Shown here: piece after piece, positions 1-6,273 of the stretch
How the letters are laid out: every line of letters begins with the position of its first letter
How positions within the stretch are numbered: position 1 is the first letter of the stretch
DNA from: Rhizobiaceae bacterium
Lineage (GTDB): Bacteria; Pseudomonadota; Alphaproteobacteria; Rhizobiales; Rhizobiaceae
Direction of reading: 5' to 3'
Assembly (NCBI GenBank): GCA_014380965.1
Contig: JACMIV010000228.1
Location: forward strand, 1-13,036
Length of the DNA stretch: 13,036 bases
Translations under genes and position numbers: made by a program
The notes under the pieces: generated by a model
Seen by the model: the letters and a program-made list of their open reading frames with translations, nothing else
What the model was told of the DNA's origin: nothing
Database searches by the model: none

Positions 1-276
1 CCCTACGCCTCGCACGTCGAGACCGAGCTCTGGCAATAGCGCGACGACGGCTCGATCCGCAACGAGCAGACCATCTTCGTCGAGCGCGAGAGCCAGAAAA
101 AGATCGTCATCGGCCACAAGGGCGAGACCATCAAGGCCATCGGCCAGGCCGCCCGCCGCGAGATCATGGAAGCGGCCGACGAGACGGTCCACCTCTTCCT
201 CTTCGTGAAGGTGCGCGAAAACTGGGGCGACGACCCCGAGCGCTACCGCGAGATGGGTCTCGATTTTTCGAGTTGA
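1..276 (+). CDS. era: GTPase Era, C-terminal KH-domain fragment, interrupted by an in-frame amber codon
   Basis: This is the 3' end of era, the GTPase that binds the 3' end of 16S rRNA and is needed for 30S subunit maturation. The 5' part, including the G domain, lies outside the window. Reading from base 1, the frame gives PYASHVETELWQ, a stop (TAG at 37-39), then RDDGSIRNEQTIFVERESQ and on to TGA at 274-276. The type II KH signature GHKG followed by ETIKAIG and the Era-typical ending VKVRENWGDDPERYREMGL are all present. In relatives I recall Glu at the amber position (TELWEER-like), so a single GAG to TAG change explains it. The flanking frame is otherwise intact on both sides, which favours a recent mutation or an error near the sequence end over long decay. 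If real, the stop would remove most of the RNA-binding domain. Identity is certain; the status of the stop is not. Confidence 0.9.
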
Positions 277-360
277 AATCGACAAGAAAGAACAATTCAA
301 GATTGCAGAAGGTGGCTCGCTCGTCTACCTCTTGCTGGAGGGATCGACAAAGGCGAGACG

Positions 361-1629
361 ATGACAGACGAGCAGCCCGATATTTCGGTTCCACCCATGC
401 TGGAATTCCTGAGGCCCAAGCGGACGGGCCGGGTTCTGGTGGTATTCAAGAAAGGGACCACGGCTGAAGATCAGCATCAAATTTTGGAGCGATCGTTCCC
501 ATCGCGAGCCGCGCAGACCGCCAACGCGAGCGCCGGGAACGGGCAAAAGGCGGCGCGGAGCCTGCCGGTCGATCAAGGCGGCGAGATTCGACTGTTTAAG
601 TCTCTCGGCGTAGGCCTCGTCACGCCGGACCGGTCGACCGGGATGGCCGCTGTCCAAGGCATCCTGTCGCAGGCCGAAGAGGTGATCGAAGCGCGTCCAG
701 AGTACTACCTCTACGCGATTGCCGCTCATGTCGACGACAGCCAACGGACCTGGGGGCTCGACGCGACAGGCGTCGTCGATTGCCCCTTCACTGGCAAGGG
801 CATCAAGGTTGCGATCCTCGATACGGGAGTGGATCGCAGGCATCCTGATTTTGCGGGCAGGACGATCGTCGAAAAACTCTTCGTCGATGCATCGAGCCTG
901 ACCGATGTTGTGGGACACGGTACGCATTGCGCAGGGACGGCCGTAGGTCCGCGCTCCCCCGGAGTAGTCGCTCCTGGATACGGATGTGCACCGGATGCGG
1001 AACTCTATGTCGGAAAGGTCCTCAACGATGCGGGCTTTGCCGAGGAGGGCTCCGTCGCCGAGGGAATCGAGTGGGCGACGGAGCAGGGCTGTCACGTCAT
1101 TTCCCTTTCGCTGGGGCGGGAGGTTCGGCCGGGCGAGAAGCCGACGCCCTTTTACGAGCGGCTCGGCAAGACTGCGCTCGACATGGGGTGCCTGATCGTC
1201 GCGGCGAGCGGCAACAACAGCGAACGGACGTCGGGTTCCATAGCTCCCGTCTCCGAGCCCGCGAACTCCCCCTCGATCATGGCGGTGGGGGCCGTCGATC
1301 CGACCTTGCGCATCGCCTTCTTCTCGAACGGTGCCGTCAATCCTGCCGGCGGCTCCTTGGACATCGTAGCGCCGGGAACGTCGGTGTTCTCATCCTTCAT
1401 CGCGCCGAAGGACTACGAGATTCTGATGGGGACGAGCATGGCGTGTCCGCATGTTGCGGGAGTCGCTGCGCTTTGGGCGGAATCCGATCCTGCCCTGCGT
1501 GGCCAGGCTCTCTGGGACGCCCTTGTCGCTTCCGCCAAGCCGATCGGCTTGCCGAAGCGTGACGGCGGAGCAGGTCTGGTGCAGGCACCCACCAAAGGCG
1601 CGGGTATGGCTAGGGTTCCGACAGTCTAA
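361..1629 (+). CDS. S8 family (subtilisin-like) serine peptidase with N-terminal prodomain
   Basis: A 422-residue subtilase. The catalytic residues are visible: Asp154 in AILDTGVD, His186 in GHGTHCAGT, oxyanion Asn285 in AASGNN and Ser359 in GTSMACPHVAG. Residues about 23-119 look like an inhibitor-I9-type prodomain: a first strand RVLVVFKKG, a second LFKSLGVGLVT, and a closing EEVIEARPEYYLYA just before the catalytic domain. The loop between the strands (about 45-75) is long and Ala/Gly-rich. No signal peptide or membrane segment is seen, so the enzyme is probably cytoplasmic or exported by an unrecognised route. The ATG is preceded by AAAGGCGAG at a usable ribosome-binding distance. The gene begins 84 bp after era, on the same strand, and is followed by a prodomain-like small gene, suggesting a controlled protease unit. 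Its codons look less GC-biased than the neighbours (many ATT, GTT, GAT). Substrate is unknown. Confidence 0.93.
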   Translation: MTDEQPDISVPPMLEFLRPKRTGRVLVVFKKGTTAEDQHQILERSFPSRAAQTANASAGNGQKAARSLPVDQGGEIRLFKSLGVGLVTPDRSTGMAAVQGILSQAEEVIEARPEYYLYAIAAHVDDSQRTWGLDATGVVDCPFTGKGIKVAILDTGVDRRHPDFAGRTIVEKLFVDASSLTDVVGHGTHCAGTAVGPRSPGVVAPGYGCAPDAELYVGKVLNDAGFAEEGSVAEGIEWATEQGCHVISLSLGREVRPGEKPTPFYERLGKTALDMGCLIVAASGNNSERTSGSIAPVSEPANSPSIMAVGAVDPTLRIAFFSNGAVNPAGGSLDIVAPGTSVFSSFIAPKDYEILMGTSMACPHVAGVAALWAESDPALRGQALWDALVASAKPIGLPKRDGGAGLVQAPTKGAGMARVPTV

Positions 1630-1752
1630 GACTGACGACGCCATTTCGGCGCAATCATGAGATGCTTCCTTAACCCGAGGTTGTTTCTATATGATGACAA
1701 CACGCTGCCGAACGGAGAACCGGTCGGCATTTTTCTCAGACGGGAGCGTCTC

Positions 1753-1995
1753 GTGAGCAAGATCAGCCTATCGGTGACGGTCGATGAGGAGCATATCGGC
1801 TCCACACGCCAGATCGCGACCGGACTTGAGAAACAAGGTTTCGTTGTCGAAAGGATCGTTGCGACGGCAGGGGCGATTTTCGGCTCGGCCGAATTGTCGA
1901 TGATCGACCGTCTGGCCAGTTTCGAGGGCGTGCAGGAGGTGCGGCCTTCTAGAAACTATCAACTTCCCCCGATGAGCCCCAACATTCCACAGTGA
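1753..1995 (+). CDS. Small stand-alone prodomain-like protein (putative S8 protease inhibitor/chaperone, I9-like)
   Basis: An 80-residue protein. The GTG start at 1753 is chosen because GGGAG (1742-1746) sits 6 bases upstream and the conserved-looking part begins there (MSKISLSVTVDEEHI). An ATG at 1657 in the same frame would add 32 residues of unconvincing sequence with no ribosome-binding site. The pattern is strand (ISLSVTV), helix (IGSTRQIATGLEKQG), strand (FVVERIVATAGAIFGSAE), helix (MIDRLASFEG), strand (VQEVRPSRNYQLPP). This is the alternating fold expected of I9 prodomain/inhibitor-like proteins. I recall small proteins with the same SVDxxH and YQLPPP features, often misannotated as ketohydroxyglutarate aldolase, beside S8 peptidases. 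Its end resembles the prodomain end of the neighbouring protease (VIEARPEYYL). The proposed role, inhibiting or folding that protease in trans, is inference. A TATGAT at 1690-1695 could be a -10 box, with no clear -35. Confidence 0.75.
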   Translation: MSKISLSVTVDEEHIGSTRQIATGLEKQGFVVERIVATAGAIFGSAELSMIDRLASFEGVQEVRPSRNYQLPPMSPNIPQ

Positions 1996-2052
1996 AACAC
2001 GGGCGCATCGTCGGGGCGGTCGCTGCCCCGCCGCTTCCGCGTGTGAGTGTCC

Positions 2053-2808
2053 ATGGAATGGCGTGAGGAGGCGATCGTTCTCGGCGTGCGGCGCCATGGA
2101 GAGACGAGCGTTATCGCCGAGATCATGACGCACGGCCGTGGTCGGCATTTGGGGCTCGTGCGCGGCGGGCGGTCACGCCGCCAGCAGCCCGTGCTCCAGC
2201 CGGGCAATCTCGTCGAGGCGACGTGGCGTGCCCGCCTCGACGAGCATATGGGGACGCTGGTTCTCGAGCCATTGGCCCTGCGCGCCGCCCAGGTGATGGA
2301 GACGCCGGTCGGCCTTCACGCAGTCCAGCTTATCGCCGCTCATCTGAGGCTGCTGCCCGAGCGCGATCCCCATCCGAGACTCTATGACGGCCTCGGCATC
2401 ATTGCCGAGCATCTCGGCGATCCGCTGGAGGTCGGCGAACTGGTTCTGCGGTTCGAGATCGCGCTGCTCGAGGAACTCGGCTTCGGGCTCGATCTGGAAA
2501 GCTGCGCGGCGACGGGCCGGCGCGACGATCTCGTCTACGTCTCCCCGAAATCGGGACGCGCCGTCAGTACCGAGGCGGGACTGCCCTGGCATGACAAAAT
2601 GCTCGCACTGCCCGCGTTCCTCATCGTCCCCGGAGCCCGCGCGGATGAAGCGACGCTGCTCGAAGGCTTCCGCCTCAGCCGCTATTTCCTCTCGCGCCAT
2701 GTCTTCGCGCCGCGCGCCATTCCCGAGCCCCCCTCGCGCGAGGCGATGATCGCCTCCATCCTCCAGAGTTGCAGGCAAAGCTGCGCTGCTTCACGAAGTC
2801 CGGGCTGA
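2053..2808 (+). CDS. recO: DNA repair protein RecO
   Basis: RecO, 251 residues, loads RecA onto SSB-coated single-stranded DNA together with RecR in the RecF pathway. The N-terminus MEWREEAIVLGVRRHGETS is the classic start of the RecO OB-fold in this group, followed by HGRGRHLGLVRGGRS and a helical C-terminal domain (for example LRFEIALLEELGFGLDLESC at about 134-153). The ATG at 2053 is preferred over GTG 2047 because homologues begin at MEW; no strong ribosome-binding site is visible for either. The length is normal for the family, although the last 15 or so residues (CRQSCAASRSPG) are not typical and may reflect a shifted or extended end. In related genomes recO usually follows era closely; here 1.77 kb carrying the protease pair separates them. 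parC, another frequent neighbour, is absent; the MFS gene converges instead. Confidence 0.95.
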   Translation: MEWREEAIVLGVRRHGETSVIAEIMTHGRGRHLGLVRGGRSRRQQPVLQPGNLVEATWRARLDEHMGTLVLEPLALRAAQVMETPVGLHAVQLIAAHLRLLPERDPHPRLYDGLGIIAEHLGDPLEVGELVLRFEIALLEELGFGLDLESCAATGRRDDLVYVSPKSGRAVSTEAGLPWHDKMLALPAFLIVPGARADEATLLEGFRLSRYFLSRHVFAPRAIPEPPSREAMIASILQSCRQSCAASRSPG

Positions 2809-2858
2809 AGACCCATCGGGCCGGCCGAGCAACCAATGGCAAGCCCGTCCGGGAGATG

Positions 2859-4094
2859 TCAGGCCGGAACGAGGCCCCGCTCGACCGGCGCCTCGCGAAT
2901 CGGCCAGTGCACGGCGGCGGCGAAGAGCCCCATGCCGACGCCGAGCCACCAGACGACATCGTAGGAGCCGGTCTCGGCATAGAGCCGGCCACCGAGCCAC
3001 ACGCCGAGGAACGAGCCGATCTGGTGGGAAAAGAACACGAGCCCGCCGAGGAGGCCGAGATATTTCGTGCCGAACATGATGGCGACGAGCGCGTTCGTCG
3101 GCGGCACCGTCGAGAGCCACAGCAACCCCATGACGACCGAGAACGCGACGACGGTCGTTGGGGTCGCCGGAACCAGCAGGAAGACGGTCACCGCGATCGA
3201 GCGGCCGATATAGATGAGTGCCAGGAACATCGGCTTGGAATAGCGCTGGCCGATGAGCCCGGACGCGATCGAGCCGATGATGTTGAAGAAGCCGATGAGC
3301 GCCAGTGCCGCCACCGCCCAGACCGGCGCGATCCCGAGATCTGCGATATAGGCGGGGAAGTGCGCGGTGATGAAGGCGACCTGAAACCCGCAGACGAAGA
3401 AACCCGAGGTGAGGAGAAGGTAGCTCTTCGTCGCGAAGGCCTCTCGCAGGGCGCCGCCCATCGACTGCTCGATGTCGCCCTTCTCGATCCGGCGGTTTGA
3501 ATTGTTGCCCTTCAGCGCGACGGCGAGCACCGGCACGAGCAGCATGGTCGCCGACAGGATCAGGAGCGAGTCGGACCAGCCGAAGGTTTCGATCAGACCT
3601 TGGCTCAGCGGTGCGAACACGAACATTCCGAGCGATCCCGCGGCCGTTCCGAGACCGAAGACGAAGGAACGCTGCTCCGCGCTGACGTTTCGTGCGAAGG
3701 CGGCGAGCACGATGCCGAAGGAGCCCGCCGCGACTCCGAGGCCGACGAGAATCCCCGAGCCGATGGTGAGCCATCCCGGCGACGGCGCGACGGCGGTGAT
3801 CGCAAGGCCCGCGGCGTAAAGGACGCCCGAAAGCACAAGCACCCGCGCGGTGCCGAACTTGTCGGCGATGGCGCCGAAGATCGGCTGCCCGGCTCCCCAA
3901 AAGAGGTTCTGGATGGCGATCGCGATGGCGAAGTCCTCGCGGCTCCAGCCGGTGTCGGCAAGCATCGGAAGCTGGAAGAAGCCGATCGCCGAACGCGGCC
4001 CGAAGGTCAGCATCGCGATGGTGCAGCCCGCCGCGATCACCAGCCAGGGGATCGTCGCGCCGTCGGTGGAGCGCTGCGGGGTCGCAAGTGCCAT
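2859..4094 (-). CDS. Major facilitator superfamily (MFS) transporter
   Basis: A 411-residue polytopic membrane protein with about twelve hydrophobic segments, starting at IPWLVIAAGCTIAMLTFG (about 15-32) and ending with VVWWLGVGMGLFAAAVHWP. The loop between segments 2 and 3 carries an MFS motif A variant (GAIADKFGTARVLVLSG, about 74-90), and a charged central loop (NNSNRRIEKGDIEQS) separates the two six-helix halves. The layout resembles the monocarboxylate/oxalate-formate side of the superfamily, but the substrate cannot be read from the sequence. The start is ATG 4094 with a weak GCGGAACC upstream. The gene is monocistronic, converges on recO with only 50 bp between them, and shows no strong terminator there. 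A possible promoter and a dyad lie 70-100 bp upstream. Confidence 0.9.
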   Translation of the reverse strand: MALATPQRSTDGATIPWLVIAAGCTIAMLTFGPRSAIGFFQLPMLADTGWSREDFAIAIAIQNLFWGAGQPIFGAIADKFGTARVLVLSGVLYAAGLAITAVAPSPGWLTIGSGILVGLGVAAGSFGIVLAAFARNVSAEQRSFVFGLGTAAGSLGMFVFAPLSQGLIETFGWSDSLLILSATMLLVPVLAVALKGNNSNRRIEKGDIEQSMGGALREAFATKSYLLLTSGFFVCGFQVAFITAHFPAYIADLGIAPVWAVAALALIGFFNIIGSIASGLIGQRYSKPMFLALIYIGRSIAVTVFLLVPATPTTVVAFSVVMGLLWLSTVPPTNALVAIMFGTKYLGLLGGLVFFSHQIGSFLGVWLGGRLYAETGSYDVVWWLGVGMGLFAAAVHWPIREAPVERGLVPA

Positions 4095-4160
4095 CGGCGT
4101 AGGTTCCGCTCGTTTTTGAAGGCTCCGCGGGCCTCGATGGCGTGCCGCGTCCGGATCGTC

Positions 4161-4192
4161 CGCAACCTATACCAAGCCGTTGCGACCGCCAA
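4161..4192 (-). promoter_or_regulatory. Possible promoter with overlapping dyad upstream of the MFS gene
   Basis: Reading the minus strand, TTGGCG (4187-4192) and TATAGG (4166-4171) are separated by 15 bases, short for a sigma-70 promoter. A perfect 6-bp inverted repeat CGCAAC/GTTGCG with a 12-base spacer (4161-4166 and 4179-4184) overlaps the -10 element, which would suit a repressor site. Both elements could occur by chance in GC-rich DNA. Confidence 0.25.
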
Positions 4193-4299
4193 CGCCATCT
4201 GCTGATGTCTGCCATCGCGCCGGGCGATGGGGCGCCAGAAGCGGCCAGGGGAGAATTCGGGGAATGATGGGTTTCACAGACAAAGCGCGGCCCAATGCT

Positions 4300-4438
4300 T
4301 CGTCATCCTAGCCGCAGGCGGGGACCCATGCTGAAGCGGATGCCATGACAGAATCGGTTGACCAAAAGCACCTTTCCTCAGCGGATTTCGATATCGACAG
4401 GTCCCGGCATGGGTTCCCGCCTGCGGCGAGGATGACGA
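4300..4438. repeat. Palindromic repeat element with 32-bp imperfect inverted arms (REP/MITE-like)
   Basis: The arms 4300-4331 (starting TCGTCATCCTAGCCGCAGGC) and 4407-4438 (its reverse complement) match at 30 of 32 positions, flanking a 75-bp core that contains a 10-bp palindrome TCGATATCGA (4388-4397). The arm style (GTCATCC...GCAGGCGGG...CCCATG) resembles dispersed palindromic repeats that I recall in alphaproteobacterial intergenic regions. No coding capacity and no clear target-site duplication are visible. It lies between two minus-strand genes, upstream of the MFS gene and downstream of the DUF2125-like gene, and could form a long hairpin in a transcript. Classification is inference because only one copy is in view. 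Confidence 0.75.
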
Positions 4439-4517
4439 CGCGGAAAGGGTAGCGCTTTTTACTGATTGGTTCCTTCATCCGATATGACGAGGCGTCCACA
4501 CAAGCGCCGAGCCGCGG

Positions 4518-4718
4518 CTACAACGGCGGGATCGCATTGTCGTCCGTCGGAGCGTCGTCGGGGACGGGCGCGGGCGCATCCGGGCCCTTGATCTGGTTGC
4601 CATTGATCGTCACGGACCCGTCCACCCGGGTCTCGATCAGCCATTGCGCCCGCCCGTCGGGCAGGCGCTTGGCGAAGCCGGACGCGATCGAGACCGGGCC
4701 TACGATCTGGAGCGCGCG
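4518..4718 (-). pseudogene. In-frame C-terminal continuation of the DUF2125-like gene beyond its amber codon
   Basis: Exactly in frame after the TAG at 4719-4721, the minus strand encodes 66 residues (RALQIVGPVSIASGFAKRLP... then QWLIETRVDGSVTINGNQIK, ending in a Pro/Asp-rich tail DDNAIPPL) before a second TAG at 4518-4520. The pattern of a GFAKxLPDGR turn, a strand and a DGSVTINGNQI hairpin matches the C-terminal ending I recall for DUF2125-like proteins. The codon use (GCG, CCG, GTC, ATC) is coding-like. The full protein would be about 521 residues. I read this as the original C-terminus cut off by a single-base change, an assembly error, or a readthrough extension. Confidence 0.6.
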
Positions 4719-6083
4719 CTAGTCGGTCGCGCCCGCCTCCTGTAGCGTGCGGATCGCCGCATCGAGCCCCTTGGCCTCGATCTTCAGCGTGGCCTCGGGC
4801 GCCGTCCCGCCGAAGCTCATCTCGCCCGACATGGTGACCTCGTAGTCCTTCGCCACGAGGCGCGTCGGCTCGATCGTCACACGAGGAGGGTTCTCGGCGA
4901 AATGGGCGGCTATTCGCTCGCCGGTCGCCGCCGAGACCGGCTCGGCACGCGCGACGTCAAGATCGTCGAGGAGAAGGCGCGAGGGCGTGTCGAGATCGAG
5001 GTCGGCGACGGCGATGTCGATCGTCGCCTCGGCGGGAATGAGCGACGCCGACCACGCGGGCAGAACGGGCGAGTCGACGCTGAGACCCTTGTAGCCCAAA
5101 GCGTAGCGATAGCGACCGGCGGCCTCGATGCCGTCGCCGCCGACGCTCTGCGAGATCTCGTCCATCCGGAACGTGCCAACGGGCGTCGCGATGGCGAGGT
5201 CGCGGAAGGCATAGCGTGTGTCGAAATCGTCCCAGAGCGGCAGCACGGCCGCAAGACGGCGGCGCAACTCCTCGCCTGCGGCCTTGATCTTCTCCTCCTC
5301 GGCATGGGCGATGGCGAAGGCCCAGAGATCCATGAGAGCCCGGCTCTCCAGCGCCCGGCCGGAGGCTTCCACCGCAAGCGAGCCGGCGTCGAAGGTCACG
5401 GCGACGCTCTGATCGGGGCTGGCCAGGTCCGGCTGGAAGCGCATCGTCTGGTTGAGCGCGCCCAACGACTGGATCGTCCCGAAATCGACGACGCCGTTGC
5501 CGACCCGGCTGCCGGTGATGGCGTAGGTCGCGGGGCCGAACCGCGCGGTCATCTCGGACACCGCATCCTTCGAGGTCATCGTCCCACCGGACAGGGTGCC
5601 GGCGCCGGAGAGGAAAGCCCCAAGCTCGGGAGAGAACACGCCCGAAAAGTCCATCATGCCGTAGTCGTAGCTGGCCGATTGTGCCTGCCCCTCGAGCGCC
5701 AGCGCGAAATCGAAGCGGAGCGGGGCGTTCATCGAGACGGACCATGTTCCGTCCGGCTGCGGATGGACGAGCATCGAATACGGATCGGCCGAGAATGTTG
5801 CCCCGATTCCCTCGGCGAGGGAGGTGAGCGGCGCTGCGTCGAGGCTTATGCGGTAGCCGGCCGGATCGGGCGCGACAGTGACGATCCCGCGTTCGATGGC
5901 GGGCCGCCCGACATAGGTGGAGAGATCGTCGGACAGCGCTTCGGCGCCCTCGTTCGTGCCGGGCTGCGGCGCGACGGGGGCTTCCTGGGCTGAGGCGGAG
6001 GGGGCGAACGCGAGGGTGCCGGACAGCGCTCCGGACAGTGCCCCGAACAGTAGCGATGCGAGAAAAAGACGATGTGTTCGCAC
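4719..6083 (-). CDS. Exported DUF2125-like protein, ending at an amber codon
   Basis: A 454-residue protein of unknown function, probably periplasmic. It starts at GTG 6083, supported by AGGAGAG (6089-6095) five bases upstream. The N-terminus MRTHRLFLASLLFGAL...SASAQEA is a clear Sec signal peptide with a likely cut near ASA-QEA (about residues 31-34). The mature part is rich in beta-strand-like stretches (GYRISLDAAPLTSL, TWSVSMNAPLRFDFALALEG, EVTMSGEMSFGG) and one charged helix (HAEEEKIKAAGEELRRRL), as in large lipid-binding-like or DUF2125 exported proteins. The family assignment is by recollection of pattern, not a search. The frame stops at TAG (4719-4721) but continues sensibly for 66 more codons, so the product may be truncated or the stop may be an error. 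It is divergent from panC across 190 bp. Confidence 0.75.
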   Translation of the reverse strand: MRTHRLFLASLLFGALSGALSGTLAFAPSASAQEAPVAPQPGTNEGAEALSDDLSTYVGRPAIERGIVTVAPDPAGYRISLDAAPLTSLAEGIGATFSADPYSMLVHPQPDGTWSVSMNAPLRFDFALALEGQAQSASYDYGMMDFSGVFSPELGAFLSGAGTLSGGTMTSKDAVSEMTARFGPATYAITGSRVGNGVVDFGTIQSLGALNQTMRFQPDLASPDQSVAVTFDAGSLAVEASGRALESRALMDLWAFAIAHAEEEKIKAAGEELRRRLAAVLPLWDDFDTRYAFRDLAIATPVGTFRMDEISQSVGGDGIEAAGRYRYALGYKGLSVDSPVLPAWSASLIPAEATIDIAVADLDLDTPSRLLLDDLDVARAEPVSAATGERIAAHFAENPPRVTIEPTRLVAKDYEVTMSGEMSFGGTAPEATLKIEAKGLDAAIRTLQEAGATD

Positions 6084-6134
6084 GGGGGCTCTCCTCGCCA
6101 GTGGGTCGGGCGGGACGGCAACCGGCCCAGAGCA

Positions 6135-6162
6135 GAACTAGGCGATCCTTGCGGCTTGGCAA
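6135..6162 (-). promoter_or_regulatory. Possible sigma-70-like promoter for the DUF2125-like gene
   Basis: On the minus strand TTGCCA (6157-6162) and TAGTTC (6135-6140) are separated by 16 bases and lie about 50-80 bp before the GTG start. The -10 element is a weak match. No convincing promoter was found for panC in the same 190-bp divergent gap. Confidence 0.25.
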
Positions 6163-6273
6163 AGTCCGACCCGTCCTTGCCGATCGCCGGGCCGCATTTC
6201 GAGGTGACGGGCGCTTCCAAAACTGGCAAAGCCTGCCCACCTCGAAGGCACCGCATTCCATAGAACGGGCACC

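Larger units (their letters stand above)
4095..4517. other. Intergenic region without genes
   Basis: About 420 bp with no supportable gene on either strand. It holds the MFS upstream region with the possible promoter/dyad (4161-4192) and the palindromic repeat (4300-4438). The remainder (4193-4299 and 4439-4517) shows nothing I can name; short open frames there lack start signals and recognisable protein features. Confidence 0.7.

Noticed and set aside
1657..1752. ATG at 1657 as the start of the small prodomain-like gene (112 residues)
   Set aside because: No ribosome-binding site precedes it, the extra 32 residues look non-family, and GTG 1753 has GGGAG at ideal spacing right where the conserved pattern begins.
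2013..2029. GGGGC/GCCCC stem just upstream of recO as a terminator separating the protease pair from recO
   Set aside because: Only five base pairs with a seven-base loop and no T-tract; such stems are common by chance in this base composition.
4094..4215. Upstream extension of the MFS protein beyond ATG 4094
   Set aside because: No in-frame upstream start with a ribosome-binding site is visible, and the first membrane segment is complete from ATG 4094.
37..4721. TAG reassigned to an amino acid (pyrrolysine-like or other code change)
   Set aside because: TAG is the natural end of the phosphatase gene (8008-8010), of cysS (12210-12212) and of the extended DUF2125-like frame (4518-4520), so it acts as a stop in this genome.
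4902..5993. Long plus-strand open frame (over 360 codons) opposite the DUF2125-like gene
   Set aside because: Its translation is Arg/Gly/Glu/Asp-rich with no domain pattern, as expected from the reverse of GC-rich coding DNA; the minus strand has a signal peptide, a good ribosome-binding site and coherent protein features.
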